Shown here one piece after another: positions 7,350 to 15,399 of a stretch of 63,056 nt of DNA. Origin of the DNA: Paenibacillus ginsengihumi DSM 21568 (GTDB lineage: Bacteria; Bacillota; Bacilli; Paenibacillales; NBRC-103111). The notes beneath the pieces are model-generated. The model did no database searches. It was not told the DNA's origin and worked only from the letters and a program-made list of their open reading frames with translations. Numbering within the stretch: position 1 is the stretch's first letter; every line of letters begins with the position of its first letter. Location: contig NZ_KB905576.1 in assembly GCF_000380965.1 (NCBI RefSeq), positions 1 through 63,056 on the forward strand. The letters run 5' to 3'. The position numbers were made by a program, and so were the translations under genes.

Positions 7350-8780
7350 ATGACTAACGTGCTTGTAATCGATGATGAAGTCGAAGTGACCACTTTCTTC
7401 CGATATTTGCTGGAGGACAAACAATGCAAGGTGATGACCGCGAATTCCGGGCGGGAAGCCGAAGAGCTTCTTCACAGCCATCCGTCCCCGTTTCACCTCG
7501 CCCTGATCGATTTGAAGCTGCCCGATGCGAACGGACTGGACTTGCTTACGAAAACGAAAACCAGCCATCCGGAATGCGAAGTGCTGATGATGACAGGATA
7601 CGGGACCGTCAAATCGGCCGTATCGGCTCTGCAGGCGGGCGCCAAAGACTATCTGGAAAAGCCGTTCGACGACCTGGACAGTCTTGAGCGCGCGATCGAG
7701 GCGGCGCTCGCGCGCTCAGGCGGCGGCAAGGAGCTTCCTCACCCGGCAGCGGCGGAATACGGCATCATATGCGGCCCCACGAGCCCGCTGTGCAACGTGC
7801 TCGCCGTGGCGGGAAAGCTGGCCCCCAAACCGATCAACATTGTGATCGAGGGGGAAACGGGAACCGGCAAAGAATTGATGGCTCGATTCATACACGGAAC
7901 CAGTCAGCGGGCTTCGCATCCGTTCGTCGGAATTAACTGCGCCGCGGTGCCGGAATCTCTGCTTGAGAGCGAGCTGTTCGGCCACGAGAAAGGGGCGTTC
8001 TCCGGTGCGATCAAGTCCCGGAAAGGGTATTTCGAGCTGGCGAACAACGGAACCTTGTTCATGGACGAGATCGGCGAGGCGCCGCTGTCCGTTCAGGTCA
8101 AATTGCTGCGTGTACTGGAGACGGGAGAATACATGAGGGTGGGGAGCGAGGAGATTCGCAAGAGCAACACGCGAATCATTTCGGCCACGAACCGCGATCT
8201 GGAAGCCGAGGTTCAGAACAAGCGGTTTCGCGCCGACCTATTGTACCGGCTGGAAGGAGTGAAGCTGTCGATCCCTCCTCTGCGGGAACGGCCTGGCGAC
8301 ATACCGCTCATCGCGCAGCATTATCTGGACCGGAAATATGGCGGAGCATGCGGGCTGGAGCCGGACGCGATCGAAATTTTGCAAGCGTACGACTGGCCGG
8401 GAAACGTCCGCCAGTTGCTCAATGTGCTTAATCAGACGCACGCCATTCACGAGTGCAAGCGGATCAAGGCCGGCCATCTTCCGCGCTTCTTGCTGGACGA
8501 AGCCGCGCGGCAGAGCCGTTCGAGGGCGTCGGAACGGCAGCTCGACGATTTTCTGGAACGGGAAGCCGGGAGGTTTGTGGAGCAGCTGGTCGCGGGCCTG
8601 GAGGGCGCCGGCCGGGTAGACTTGAAAAAAGTCATGAGCCGGATCAGGCGAATGGAAACGGAAGTCGGGAGAAAAATCATCGAAAACGGGCTCGCCGGGC
8701 CGCATGCCGACAGACAATCGCTGAGCCGGCAGTTAAACATTACCGTCCGCACGCTGCGCTACATTCTGAATGAGAAATAG
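7350..8780 (+). CDS. NtrC-family sigma-54 response regulator
   Basis: 476 aa with receiver domain (1-120), AAA+ sigma-54 domain (about 140-370) and a C-terminal Fis-like DNA-binding region. The phosphoacceptor is Asp54 (LIDLKLPDANG), with acidic residues Asp8/Asp9 and a conserved Lys in LEKPF. Walker A is GETGTGKE and Walker B FMDEIGE. The sigma-54 contact loop reads GAFSGA, a Ser for Thr change. It is the obvious partner of the kinase encoded immediately before it. The next gene carries a near-perfect sigma-54 promoter, so the aldehyde dehydrogenase operon is its most likely target. Confidence 0.94.
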   Translation: MTNVLVIDDEVEVTTFFRYLLEDKQCKVMTANSGREAEELLHSHPSPFHLALIDLKLPDANGLDLLTKTKTSHPECEVLMMTGYGTVKSAVSALQAGAKDYLEKPFDDLDSLERAIEAALARSGGGKELPHPAAAEYGIICGPTSPLCNVLAVAGKLAPKPINIVIEGETGTGKELMARFIHGTSQRASHPFVGINCAAVPESLLESELFGHEKGAFSGAIKSRKGYFELANNGTLFMDEIGEAPLSVQVKLLRVLETGEYMRVGSEEIRKSNTRIISATNRDLEAEVQNKRFRADLLYRLEGVKLSIPPLRERPGDIPLIAQHYLDRKYGGACGLEPDAIEILQAYDWPGNVRQLLNVLNQTHAIHECKRIKAGHLPRFLLDEAARQSRSRASERQLDDFLEREAGRFVEQLVAGLEGAGRVDLKKVMSRIRRMETEVGRKIIENGLAGPHADRQSLSRQLNITVRTLRYILNEK

Positions 8781-8841
8781 TCCCGTTGCTCGAAAAAGGA
8801 AGAATCGCGGTTGTGGAGTGTTCGATTTTGGGATATCCGAT

Positions 8842-8854
8842 ACACGCCGCGTGT
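8842..8854. promoter_or_regulatory. Candidate enhancer dyad upstream of the aldehyde dehydrogenase promoter
   Basis: acacg-ccg-cgtgt is a perfect 13-bp dyad nested in an outer pair ccgata...tatcgg (about 8838-8863). It lies about 70 bp upstream of the -24 element, a suitable place for an enhancer-binding protein. Confidence 0.4.
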
Positions 8855-8918
8855 TCCATATCGGTGCAATTCCATAGAAACGCTTTCAACAAACGCCGGC
8901 CCAGCCGCCTTAATTCGG

Positions 8919-8935
8919 TTGGCACGCTTTTTGCT
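8919..8935 (+). promoter_or_regulatory. Sigma-54 promoter of the aldehyde dehydrogenase operon
   Basis: TTGGCACGCTTTTTGCT matches the -24/-12 consensus almost exactly, with GG at 8921-8922 and GC at 8933-8934 (10 bp between). Transcription should start near 8946, about 35 bp before the coding start. Confidence 0.92.
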
Positions 8936-8981
8936 CCTTAATTGGACGTATCCGAATTTATTATTAAAGGAGGAAGCGCGC

Positions 8982-10502
8982 ATGATTTACGCACAACCGG
9001 GGCAGAGCGGCTCCAACATCGAATTCAAAAAACGATACGACAACTTTATCGGCGGGAAGTGGGTGGCGCCTGTCCAAGGACAATATTTTGAGAACGTTTC
9101 ACCGGTAACTGGCCGGCCGTTCTGCGAAGTAGCCCGCTCGACGGCGGAGGATATTGAGCTTGCCCTGGATGCGGCCCATGCCGCCAAGGACGCCTGGGGA
9201 CGCACCCCGGTCGCCCAGCGTGCCCAGATCCTGCAAAAAATCGCCGATCGGATGGAAGCCAATCTGGAGATGCTTGCTGTTGCCGAAACGTGGGATAACG
9301 GCAAGCCGGTCCGGGAGACGTTGGCTGCCGACCTGCCGCTGGCGATCGATCATTTTCGTTATTTCGCAGGCTGCATTCGGGCCCAGGAAGGAACGCTCGC
9401 CGAATTGGACGATGACACGGTCGCCTATCATTTTCATGAACCGCTGGGCGTCGTCGGCCAGATCATCCCCTGGAATTTCCCGCTGCTGATGGCCGCATGG
9501 AAGATCGCGCCGGCTTTGGCCGCAGGCAACTGCATCGTGCTGAAGCCCGCAGAGCAGACGCCCGCCTCGATCATGGTGCTGGCGGAGCTGATCGCCGATT
9601 TGCTGCCGCCGGGTGTGCTGAATATCGTAAACGGATTCGGTCTGGAAGCGGGAAAACCGCTTGCTTCGAGCAACCGGATCGCGAAAATCGCATTTACCGG
9701 GGAAACGACGACCGGCCGTCTGATCATGCAATATGCGTCGCAAAACATTATTCCGGTGACGCTGGAATTGGGTGGGAAGTCGCCTAACATTTTCTTCGAG
9801 GACGTATGCGCTCAAGACGACGCCTTCTTGAATAAGGCGATAGAAGGGTTTGTCATGTTCGCGTTGAACCAGGGCGAAGTCTGCACATGCCCGTCCCGCG
9901 CGTTGATTCAGGAATCGATTTACGAAGCGTTCATGGAGCGGGCGTTGAAGCGCGTGGCCGCGATCAAGCAGGGCAACCCGCTCGACACGGAAACGATGAT
10001 CGGCGCCCAGGCTTCTTCCGAGCAGGTGGAGAAAATTTTGTCCTATATCGATATCGGCAACCAGGAAGGCGCGGAATGCCTGATCGGCGGCCAACGGGCG
10101 GAGATGAAGGGCGATCTGGAAGGAGGCTATTACATCCAGCCGACGGTGTTCAAAGGGCACAACCGAATGCGGATCTTCCAGGAGGAGATTTTCGGTCCCG
10201 TCGTTGCCGTGACGACCTTTAAAGATCGGGAAGAAGCTTTGGCGATCGCCAACGACACCTTGTACGGATTGGGGGCGGGGGTCTGGACCCGTGATATCAA
10301 TATCGCTTACCGGTTCGGCAGAGGCATTCAGGCAGGCCGCGTATGGACCAACTGCTATCATGCCTATCCGGCTCACGCCGCCTTCGGAGGCTACAAAGTT
10401 TCGGGGATCGGCCGGGAAACGCACAAAATGATGCTCGCCCATTACCAGCAGACGAAGAACTTGCTGGTCAGCTACAGTCCGAATGCCCTGGGATTCTTTT
10501 AA
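8982..10502 (+). CDS. NAD-dependent aldehyde dehydrogenase (acetaldehyde type, AcoD/AldA-like)
   Basis: 506 aa ALDH-superfamily enzyme that oxidises aldehydes to acids in the cytosol. Visible motifs are [10 protein letters not shown] (substrate/cofactor channel), FTGETTTGR, the general-base Glu in LELGGKSP, the nucleophile Cys301 in GEVCTCPSR, and EEIFGPVV near the C-terminus. Length and the double Cys match the AcoD/ExaC group that works beside alcohol dehydrogenases. ATG at 8982 is preceded by AAGGAGGAA. It is the first gene after the sigma-54 promoter at 8919 and is followed 19 bp later by a DUF779 gene, a pairing common for this enzyme type. Confidence 0.95.
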   Translation: MIYAQPGQSGSNIEFKKRYDNFIGGKWVAPVQGQYFENVSPVTGRPFCEVARSTAEDIELALDAAHAAKDAWGRTPVAQRAQILQKIADRMEANLEMLAVAETWDNGKPVRETLAADLPLAIDHFRYFAGCIRAQEGTLAELDDDTVAYHFHEPLGVVGQIIPWNFPLLMAAWKIAPALAAGNCIVLKPAEQTPASIMVLAELIADLLPPGVLNIVNGFGLEAGKPLASSNRIAKIAFTGETTTGRLIMQYASQNIIPVTLELGGKSPNIFFEDVCAQDDAFLNKAIEGFVMFALNQGEVCTCPSRALIQESIYEAFMERALKRVAAIKQGNPLDTETMIGAQASSEQVEKILSYIDIGNQEGAECLIGGQRAEMKGDLEGGYYIQPTVFKGHNRMRIFQEEIFGPVVAVTTFKDREEALAIANDTLYGLGAGVWTRDINIAYRFGRGIQAGRVWTNCYHAYPAHAAFGGYKVSGIGRETHKMMLAHYQQTKNLLVSYSPNALGFF

Positions 10503-10521
10503 GGGCGGAGGCGGGCGGGGC

Positions 10522-10887
10522 ATGCAGGAAGTGCGCAAAGTTCTGGCCACCGACGCGGCGCTGGAGCTGATCGAGCTCCTGAAAGCCAAGCACGGCCCGA
10601 TCATGTTCCACCAATCAGGGGGGTGCTGCGACGGAAGCTCCCCGATGTGTTACCGCAAAGGCGAGTTTCTGATCGGAGAGCACGATGTCTGGTTGGGGGA
10701 GATCGGGGGAGCCGATTTTTATATGAGCAAAGCGCAATACGAATATTGGAAGTATACCCAGCTTATTATTGATGTCGTTCCCGGCAGGGGCGGCATGTTC
10801 TCGCTGGAAGGACCGGAAGGACGCCGCTTCCTGACGCGGTCCCGCGTCTTTACGGACGAAGAGTTGAAAGCGCTCGATTTGGCATAG
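10522..10887 (+). CDS. DUF779-family protein
   Basis: 121 aa, one complete DUF779 domain. A Cys-rich N-terminal segment reads HQSGGCCDGSSPMCY, and the C-terminal half contains PGRGGMFSLEGPEGRRF. The family is repeatedly found directly downstream of acetaldehyde dehydrogenases under sigma-54 control, as here (19 bp gap, same strand). Its biochemical function is not known to me. The Cys cluster suggests metal or thiol chemistry, but that is inference. GGAGG lies about 10 nt before the ATG. Confidence 0.9.
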   Translation: MQEVRKVLATDAALELIELLKAKHGPIMFHQSGGCCDGSSPMCYRKGEFLIGEHDVWLGEIGGADFYMSKAQYEYWKYTQLIIDVVPGRGGMFSLEGPEGRRFLTRSRVFTDEELKALDLA

Positions 10888-10900
10888 TTCTCCTTGTCAT

Positions 10901-10937
10901 TCATTCCCCGGCGATGATCGGCATCGCCGGGGAATGA
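10901..10937. terminator. Strong hairpin after the aldehyde dehydrogenase operon
   Basis: tcattccccggcgatg/catcgccggggaatga pairs without mismatch over 16 bp around a 5-nt loop. There is no T tract, so it may be a 3'-end stabiliser rather than a classical terminator. Confidence 0.5.
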
Positions 10938-10996
10938 CGTTGCAGCGGCAAAATGTACGTCGATAATAAAAACAAACCTAAAACCCCACCTACACT

Positions 10997-11029
10997 AAAA
11001 AACGGAATTCCTTCAGGAATCCCGTTTTT
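10997..11029. terminator. Bidirectional intrinsic terminator
   Basis: aaaaacggaattcc/ggaatcccgttttt has one mismatch and a short loop, with A and T tracts on either side. It suits termination from both the left operon and the convergent gene on the right. Confidence 0.7.
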
Positions 11030-11121
11030 GGCATCTTGCCCCGAGTGCGGCGAGACGCCTGGAGTCAGCCGCTGGCTACTTTTTGCTGCTGGACATTCTA
11101 TGTGAAAAAACGGGCGGCAAT

Positions 11122-11156
11122 AAAAAACAGCCGTTCCCGCTTTAAGGAAACAGCTG
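11122..11156 (-). terminator. Terminator of the 3D-domain protein gene
   Basis: Read leftward, cagctgtttcc-N6-gggaacggctg (two G-T pairs) is followed by ttttttatt. It lies about 45 nt past the stop codon at 11198. Confidence 0.75.
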
Positions 11157-11197
11157 CGATGTGCTTGGATGAGAAACGGGCTTTGGACGATCAACGA

Positions 11198-12049
11198 TTA
11201 GCTCTGTTCGTTAAGTACATAAATTTTCACTTGCTGCACGCCGAAGCGCCGGGCTTCGGATTGCGATTGCGGAACGAATATATCGACCCGGTTGCCTTTG
11301 ATCGAGCCGCCGATATCGGAAGCGACGGCGTACATCCCGCCTTCCGGCAAGCCTTTATGTGAATAGCCTTCAATATATACTTTCGAGCCAAGCGGAATCA
11401 TCTTGGGATCGACCGCGATCGTCCCCAGCTTAAGCGGGTTGCCGAAATAATCTTTGCCGGCCCAGCCGCCGTTCTCGCTGGCCGCTGCGGTGTAAGCCGT
11501 CGCTTTCGCTTCAATGATCTTGGCGAACTTCGGCCGCTCCTGCGCTTTATACCAAGCGGGGGCATGATATTTCCCGTCCGCGCCGAGAATGGCGATCCGG
11601 TTGGTGCCGTCCCACTGCGTCTGAATGCCGAACGTGTTGGAAATGAGCCGGAACGGCACGTACAAGCGACCGTCCAGCAAAAAAGTTTTGTAAGCCGATG
11701 CGGTCGGTTCGCCGTTGACGAGCACCTGGTCGGTACCGGCCAATAAGGAAACGGTCGTTTGATCGTCTTTCAATATCACTTCAATCGTATTGCCTTTCTG
11801 TTCCCAGGTCGTCTCGTAGCCAAGCTTGTCCGCTACAGGACGGGCAGGCATGTACAGCGTATGATTCTCATCCAGAAAAGGCTGGGCGCCCTGAAACTGC
11901 ACCAGCTCATGGTTGACCTGCACCTTCACATCCTCTGCTGCCTTGACCGGCGGCTCCTCTTGGGCGTAAACCGGCTGATACTGAGGAAGAATAACAAGCA
12001 AAGCCAAGATGTGTGCGAGCAGCAAGCCTTTCCAATGTGTTTTCAACAT
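11198..12049 (-). CDS. Secreted protein: copper amine oxidase N-terminal-like domain plus 3D domain
   Basis: 283 aa. An N-terminal signal sequence (hydrophobic from about 8 to 24, ending PVYA) is followed by a stalk domain of the copper-amine-oxidase-N type (about 45-150; LYMPARPVADKLGY and LYVPFRLISNTFGI are its two repeats). The C-terminal 3D domain (about 180-280) carries KATAYTA, IAVDPKMIPLGSKVYIEGY and ASDIGGSIKGNRVDIF, including the Asp residues that name the family. 3D domains occur in MltA/YabE/YocH-type cell-wall lytic enzymes, so this is likely an exported peptidoglycan hydrolase. Its mRNA leader is a c-di-AMP riboswitch, the usual control of such enzymes. GGAGGG lies a few nt before the ATG. 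Confidence 0.9.
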   Translation of the reverse strand: MLKTHWKGLLLAHILALLVILPQYQPVYAQEEPPVKAAEDVKVQVNHELVQFQGAQPFLDENHTLYMPARPVADKLGYETTWEQKGNTIEVILKDDQTTVSLLAGTDQVLVNGEPTASAYKTFLLDGRLYVPFRLISNTFGIQTQWDGTNRIAILGADGKYHAPAWYKAQERPKFAKIIEAKATAYTAAASENGGWAGKDYFGNPLKLGTIAVDPKMIPLGSKVYIEGYSHKGLPEGGMYAVASDIGGSIKGNRVDIFVPQSQSEARRFGVQQVKIYVLNEQS

Positions 12050-12056
12050 AAGTCCC

Positions 12057-12178
12057 TCCCATGACAGCCTCCGAGGTTAGTTGACGGGTTCGGGCAGGCA
12101 GGCGCCCTAGCTCGCACCAGCCGGCTGACGGCTCGTGCAATCATTCACCCCAATAAATCGTCCCCCGTACGCACAAGT
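12057..12178 (-). promoter_or_regulatory. ydaO/yuaA-type c-di-AMP riboswitch
   Basis: Read leftward, the leader contains the family's conserved blocks in order: cgggggac, ggggtgaat, gagccg, then tgcccgaacccgtcaactaa, cctcggaggctgt and atgggaggga just before the start codon. These match the B. subtilis ydaO leader nearly word for word. The family binds cyclic di-AMP and usually turns expression off when bound. The last blocks come within 10 nt of the ribosome site, so control may be at translation initiation; no obvious terminator separates them. Confidence 0.88.
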
Positions 12179-12415
12179 GTAAAAAACCTTGTCCGATTCG
12201 GCTTTTAAGAATTTATCATAGGGAAGGGAATATGCGCAACGCACAAAATCATCCATCGTTTGCCTGGAATTGGCAGGGACGGGATGTCGGCTTGTGTCGT
12301 ATTTTGCTTTCTTCAATTCATCAGACGGACGAGCGGCTCAAAAGGTTGCAGCTTCGCAGCGATTTAAGATTTATTGGCTGCATGATAATATAATGAAAAA
12401 AGGGGGGAGGCAACC

Positions 12416-13096
12416 GTGTACCAGCGGGATTATATACTTCGTCTCATCCAGCAAATGACCAAGGCGGTCGGCGAAACGGTGTTTTTGCGGAAAAACCGCC
12501 AGTTCGAGCAGGCGATGGAAGTGCTCGGACAGGCGATGAAACAACTGCTCGGCCTGAATTCGAAGCTGGTCGGAGGATTGTCGGCAAGAGAGTTGCTCAA
12601 GCTGCTGTCTCCGGGGGGAGGTCCCGATCCGGGCAAAGCGCTCGCGCTCGGCCAAGCGCTGGACGCGGAAGCGGACGTGCTGGAGGAGATGGGGCACAGC
12701 CCGGAGGCCGTCGCGCGGAGGAAGAAAGCGATGGAGATTCTTCTGATCGTTCGGACATCGGGAGATGCGCAGGGGCTGGAGGAAGCGTTCGACGAAGAAA
12801 TCGACAAGCTGCTAGAGCAGAGCAATACCGTTGGCGCGGAGCCGGCGGCGCGCAAGCTGCTGATTCAATATTTTGAAGCAAAAGGACGCTACGCGAAGGC
12901 AGAGGACGAGCTGTTCCGGCTGCTGGAGGCGGATGCGCTATCTCCGAACGACACCAGAGAGAAGCTGCTTGAGGAAGGCATCCGGATGTATGAGCGGTGG
13001 TCGGCGCTTGCGGAGGAAGACTTGCGACGCGGCAATTTCTCGGCAGCAGAGGTGGATGAAAGCCTGGCGCTGCTGCGGCGCTGGAGAGGGCGATAA
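12416..13096 (+). CDS. DUF6483-like protein of unknown function
   Basis: 226 aa starting at GTG (strong GGGGGGAGG about 7 nt upstream). It has no signal peptide or membrane segment. The sequence is almost entirely helical and charged, with repeated Glu/Lys/Leu heptad-like segments and a TPR-like look. The opening MYQRDYILRLIQQMTKAV is what I recall of the Paenibacillus DUF6483 proteins. The function is unknown. It is monocistronic and sits between the 3D-domain gene (divergent) and the pur operon. Confidence 0.8.
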   Translation: MYQRDYILRLIQQMTKAVGETVFLRKNRQFEQAMEVLGQAMKQLLGLNSKLVGGLSARELLKLLSPGGGPDPGKALALGQALDAEADVLEEMGHSPEAVARRKKAMEILLIVRTSGDAQGLEEAFDEEIDKLLEQSNTVGAEPAARKLLIQYFEAKGRYAKAEDELFRLLEADALSPNDTREKLLEEGIRMYERWSALAEEDLRRGNFSAAEVDESLALLRRWRGR

Positions 13097-13128
13097 GAGG
13101 TCGAACAAGTCGACAAAAATAGAGATTG

Positions 13129-13174
13129 AAATGCGAACTATTGCTTGGGATTATTTCTTAAATGTTCGGTTTTT
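13129..13174. promoter_or_regulatory. Two inverted PurBoxes (PurR operator)
   Basis: aaatgcgaactatt at 13129-13142 and, inverted, aaatgttcggttttt at 13160-13174 (that is, aaaaaccgaacattt) fit the Bacillus PurBox AWWWCCGAACWWT, the first with one mismatch. They face each other across 17 bp, the usual arrangement, immediately upstream of the -35 element. Confidence 0.85.
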
Positions 13175-13178
13175 GTAG

Positions 13179-13206
13179 TTGACATCCGGTGTAAAACATT
13201 GATAAA
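13179..13206 (+). promoter_or_regulatory. pur operon promoter (sigma-A type)
   Basis: TTGACA at 13179-13184 is followed after 16 bp by gataaa, or after 18 bp by taaact, as the -10. It lies between the PurBoxes and the guanine riboswitch. Confidence 0.65.
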
Positions 13207-13276
13207 CTAGGATCGAAAGAAGGAATTATTGAACAACCGGCAAAGATGTTTCATGCTGGAGAAATATGTCGAGGCT

Positions 13277-13345
13277 GCTCGTATAATATCGGGGATATGG
13301 CCCGAAAGTTTCTACCCAAAAACCATAAATTTTTGGACTACGAGC
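13277..13345 (+). promoter_or_regulatory. Guanine-class purine riboswitch
   Basis: P1 is gctcgta/tacgagc. The core has tataat, ggatatggccc, aagtttctaccc and a P3 hairpin, then ggactacgag. The ligand-specifying base in the last block (gaCta) is C, which indicates guanine/hypoxanthine rather than adenine. It is followed by a terminator at 13424. Confidence 0.93.
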
Positions 13346-13423
13346 CTTAGCGTCAAGCGTTTTCTACGGGAAAAGGTCGGCACCTGGTGCTGGCCTTAGC
13401 TTGCGCTTGGGATATAATCTTGT

Positions 13424-13489
13424 CGTCCTCCCGATAGCCGATCTACCGTATAGCGGCGGGCAAGCTATCCGAAGGACGTTTTGTTTTTT
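13424..13489 (+). terminator. Riboswitch-controlled attenuator terminator
   Basis: cgtcct...aggacg encloses gatagc...gctatc, followed by ttttgtttttt. It lies about 80 nt after the aptamer. Guanine binding should favour this terminator and stop transcription before purE. Confidence 0.8.
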
Positions 13490-13497
13490 AAGGGGGA

Positions 13498-13570
13498 CGC
13501 CGCCATCGGTCGTCACCTGCGCACTGAACATTCAGCGTGTGGATCCCGCAGAATTTTCTGGCAAGATCGA
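13498..13570 (+). repeat. Dispersed repeat copy 2 (hairpin module only) inside the pur leader
   Basis: catcggtcgtcacctgcg and attcagcgtgtggat, then cccgcagaattttc, match copy 1 at 598-650 almost exactly. The dyad array is absent. It lies between the riboswitch terminator and the purE ribosome site (ggaggt at about 13588), so it is transcribed as part of the pur leader. Confidence 0.75.
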
Positions 13571-13598
13571 TCCAATCTAATTATGACGGAGGTTTGAC

Positions 13599-14084
13599 AT
13601 GTCTGCGCTTGTAGGAGTCATTATGGGCAGCCAATCGGATTGGGAGACGATGAAGCATGCTTGCGACGTGCTGGAGGAGCTTGGCGTTCCTTATGAAAAG
13701 AAAGTGGTGTCCGCCCACCGTACGCCCGATCTGATGTTCGATTACGCCGAGACGGCCGCGGCGCGCGGCCTTAAAGTCATCGTCGCCGGAGCGGGCGGCG
13801 CTGCGCATTTGCCCGGCATGGTAGCGGCCAAAACAGTGCTGCCTGTCATCGGCGTGCCTGTGAAGTCGTCCACTTTGAACGGCCTCGATTCGCTGCTCTC
13901 CATCGTGCAGATGCCGGGCGGCGTGCCGGTAGCTACCGTGGCCATCGGCCATGCCGGGGCGACGAACGCGGGGCTGCTGGCCGCGCAAATATTGGCCGCC
14001 TTCGATCCGGCGCTGCAGGCCAAGCTGACGGAGCGGAGAGAGCGCATCGCCGCCAGCGTCATCGAAAAGAGCGTGCTTGAATGA
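13599..14084 (+). CDS. purE: N5-carboxyaminoimidazole ribonucleotide mutase
   Basis: 161 aa class I PurE. It converts N5-CAIR to CAIR. Signature segments are GSQSDWETM near the N-terminus, SAHRTPD (catalytic His about residue 43) and [11 protein letters not shown]. It is the first gene of the pur operon; ggaggt lies 7 nt before the ATG. It overlaps purK by 4 nt (atga), so the two subunits of this step are translationally coupled. Confidence 0.98.
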   Translation: MSALVGVIMGSQSDWETMKHACDVLEELGVPYEKKVVSAHRTPDLMFDYAETAAARGLKVIVAGAGGAAHLPGMVAAKTVLPVIGVPVKSSTLNGLDSLLSIVQMPGGVPVATVAIGHAGATNAGLLAAQILAAFDPALQAKLTERRERIAASVIEKSVLE

Positions 14085-15280
14085 ACGCGGCGGAGAATAA
14101 ACCGAAGAACCTTGCACGGCCATACGATCCGTCCAAGGTCATCCCCCCGGGGGCAACCGTCGGCGTGCTGGGCGGAGGGCAGCTCGGCCGCATGCTGGCT
14201 TTGGCCGGCAGGGCGATGGGTTACCGCTTCGTGACGCTCGATCCGACTCCCGACGCGCCCTGCGGGCAGGTAGCCGACCGGCAAATTACCGCGCCGTATC
14301 ACGATGCGGCGGCGGCGCGGCAGCTGGCCGAGCTGTCGGACGTGATCACGTATGAGTTCGAGAACGTGGACGCGGACGTGACCGCGCTGCTGATGGCCCA
14401 GTCGTATGTGCCGCAGGGCAGCCGCCTCCTGCATACGACCCAGCACCGGCTTCGCGAGAAGCGCGCGATCGAAGCGGCCGGCGTGCGGGTGGCGCCGTAT
14501 CGGGCGATCGCCAGCGAGGCGGAGCTGCTTGAGGCCGTTCAGGCGTTCGGCACGCCCTGCGTGCTGAAGACGGCGACCGGCGGCTACGACGGCAAAGGCC
14601 AATGGGTGATTCGCCAGCTGGCCGAGGTTCCTGACGCTTACAGCACGCTGTCCAGGGCGGGAGGAGAGCTCGTGCTGGAACAGTTTGTCCGCTTCGCCAA
14701 GGAAATATCCGTCATCGCGGCGCGCAGCCCGCGCGGCGAGGTGAAGGCGTTCCCCGCCGCCGAAAACGTGCATGTGAACAACATCCTGCACCTGTCGATC
14801 GTGCCGGCAAGAGCCTCCGGGCAGGTGCTGGCGGAGGCGGAGCGAATGGCTGTCCGCATCGCCGAGGCGCTCGATGTCGTCGGCTTGATCGCCGTCGAGA
14901 TGTTCCTTACCGAGGAAGGCGAACTGTTCGTCAATGAACTCGCTCCCCGGCCTCACAATTCCGGGCATTATACGATGGAGGCGTGCCGCACCTCGCAGTT
15001 CGAGCAGCATCTGCGGGCGGTATGCAATCTGCCGCTCGGACCGGCGAAGCTGCTGTCGGGCGTCGTGATGGTCAACGTGCTGGGGCAGCACGTTCAGCCC
15101 TTGCTCGAGTGGATGGTGCGCCCCGAATCGCAGACCGCCGTGCCCGGCGTGACCGCCAAGCTTCATCTGTACGGCAAGAGCGAGGCGAAGGACAACCGCA
15201 AGATGGGGCATGTCAACCTGCTGACCGATAACGTGCAGGACGCGCTCGATTGGATCGAGCGGTCCGGGGTATGGAAATAG
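14081..15280 (+). CDS. purK: N5-carboxyaminoimidazole ribonucleotide synthase
   Basis: 399 aa ATP-grasp enzyme that makes N5-CAIR from AIR, ATP and bicarbonate. [14 protein letters not shown] marks the N-terminal fold. The ATP-grasp core has [14 protein letters not shown] and the late Glu/Asn pair in [16 protein letters not shown]. The first 20 residues are a slightly long, polar extension. It overlaps purE by 4 nt. About 120 bp without a gene separate it from purB. Confidence 0.97.
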   Translation: MNAAENKPKNLARPYDPSKVIPPGATVGVLGGGQLGRMLALAGRAMGYRFVTLDPTPDAPCGQVADRQITAPYHDAAAARQLAELSDVITYEFENVDADVTALLMAQSYVPQGSRLLHTTQHRLREKRAIEAAGVRVAPYRAIASEAELLEAVQAFGTPCVLKTATGGYDGKGQWVIRQLAEVPDAYSTLSRAGGELVLEQFVRFAKEISVIAARSPRGEVKAFPAAENVHVNNILHLSIVPARASGQVLAEAERMAVRIAEALDVVGLIAVEMFLTEEGELFVNELAPRPHNSGHYTMEACRTSQFEQHLRAVCNLPLGPAKLLSGVVMVNVLGQHVQPLLEWMVRPESQTAVPGVTAKLHLYGKSEAKDNRKMGHVNLLTDNVQDALDWIERSGVWK

Positions 15281-15399
15281 CTTGAACATTTGATGAGGAC
15301 CATCGGCACAATGTCAACGGACCGAAGCGGACGCCCGGCGACGACATATTCGTGCGCCATCGGCGTCTTGCGGCAAGTAACCCGAACGGAGGATATACG

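Noticed and set aside
12107..12316. 69-codon minus-strand ORF upstream of the 3D-domain gene
   Set aside because: It lies within the c-di-AMP riboswitch leader and has no ribosome site.
12389..12394. TATAAT as the -10 of the DUF6483-like gene
   Set aside because: It would put the transcription start inside the ribosome site, with no -35 at a suitable distance.
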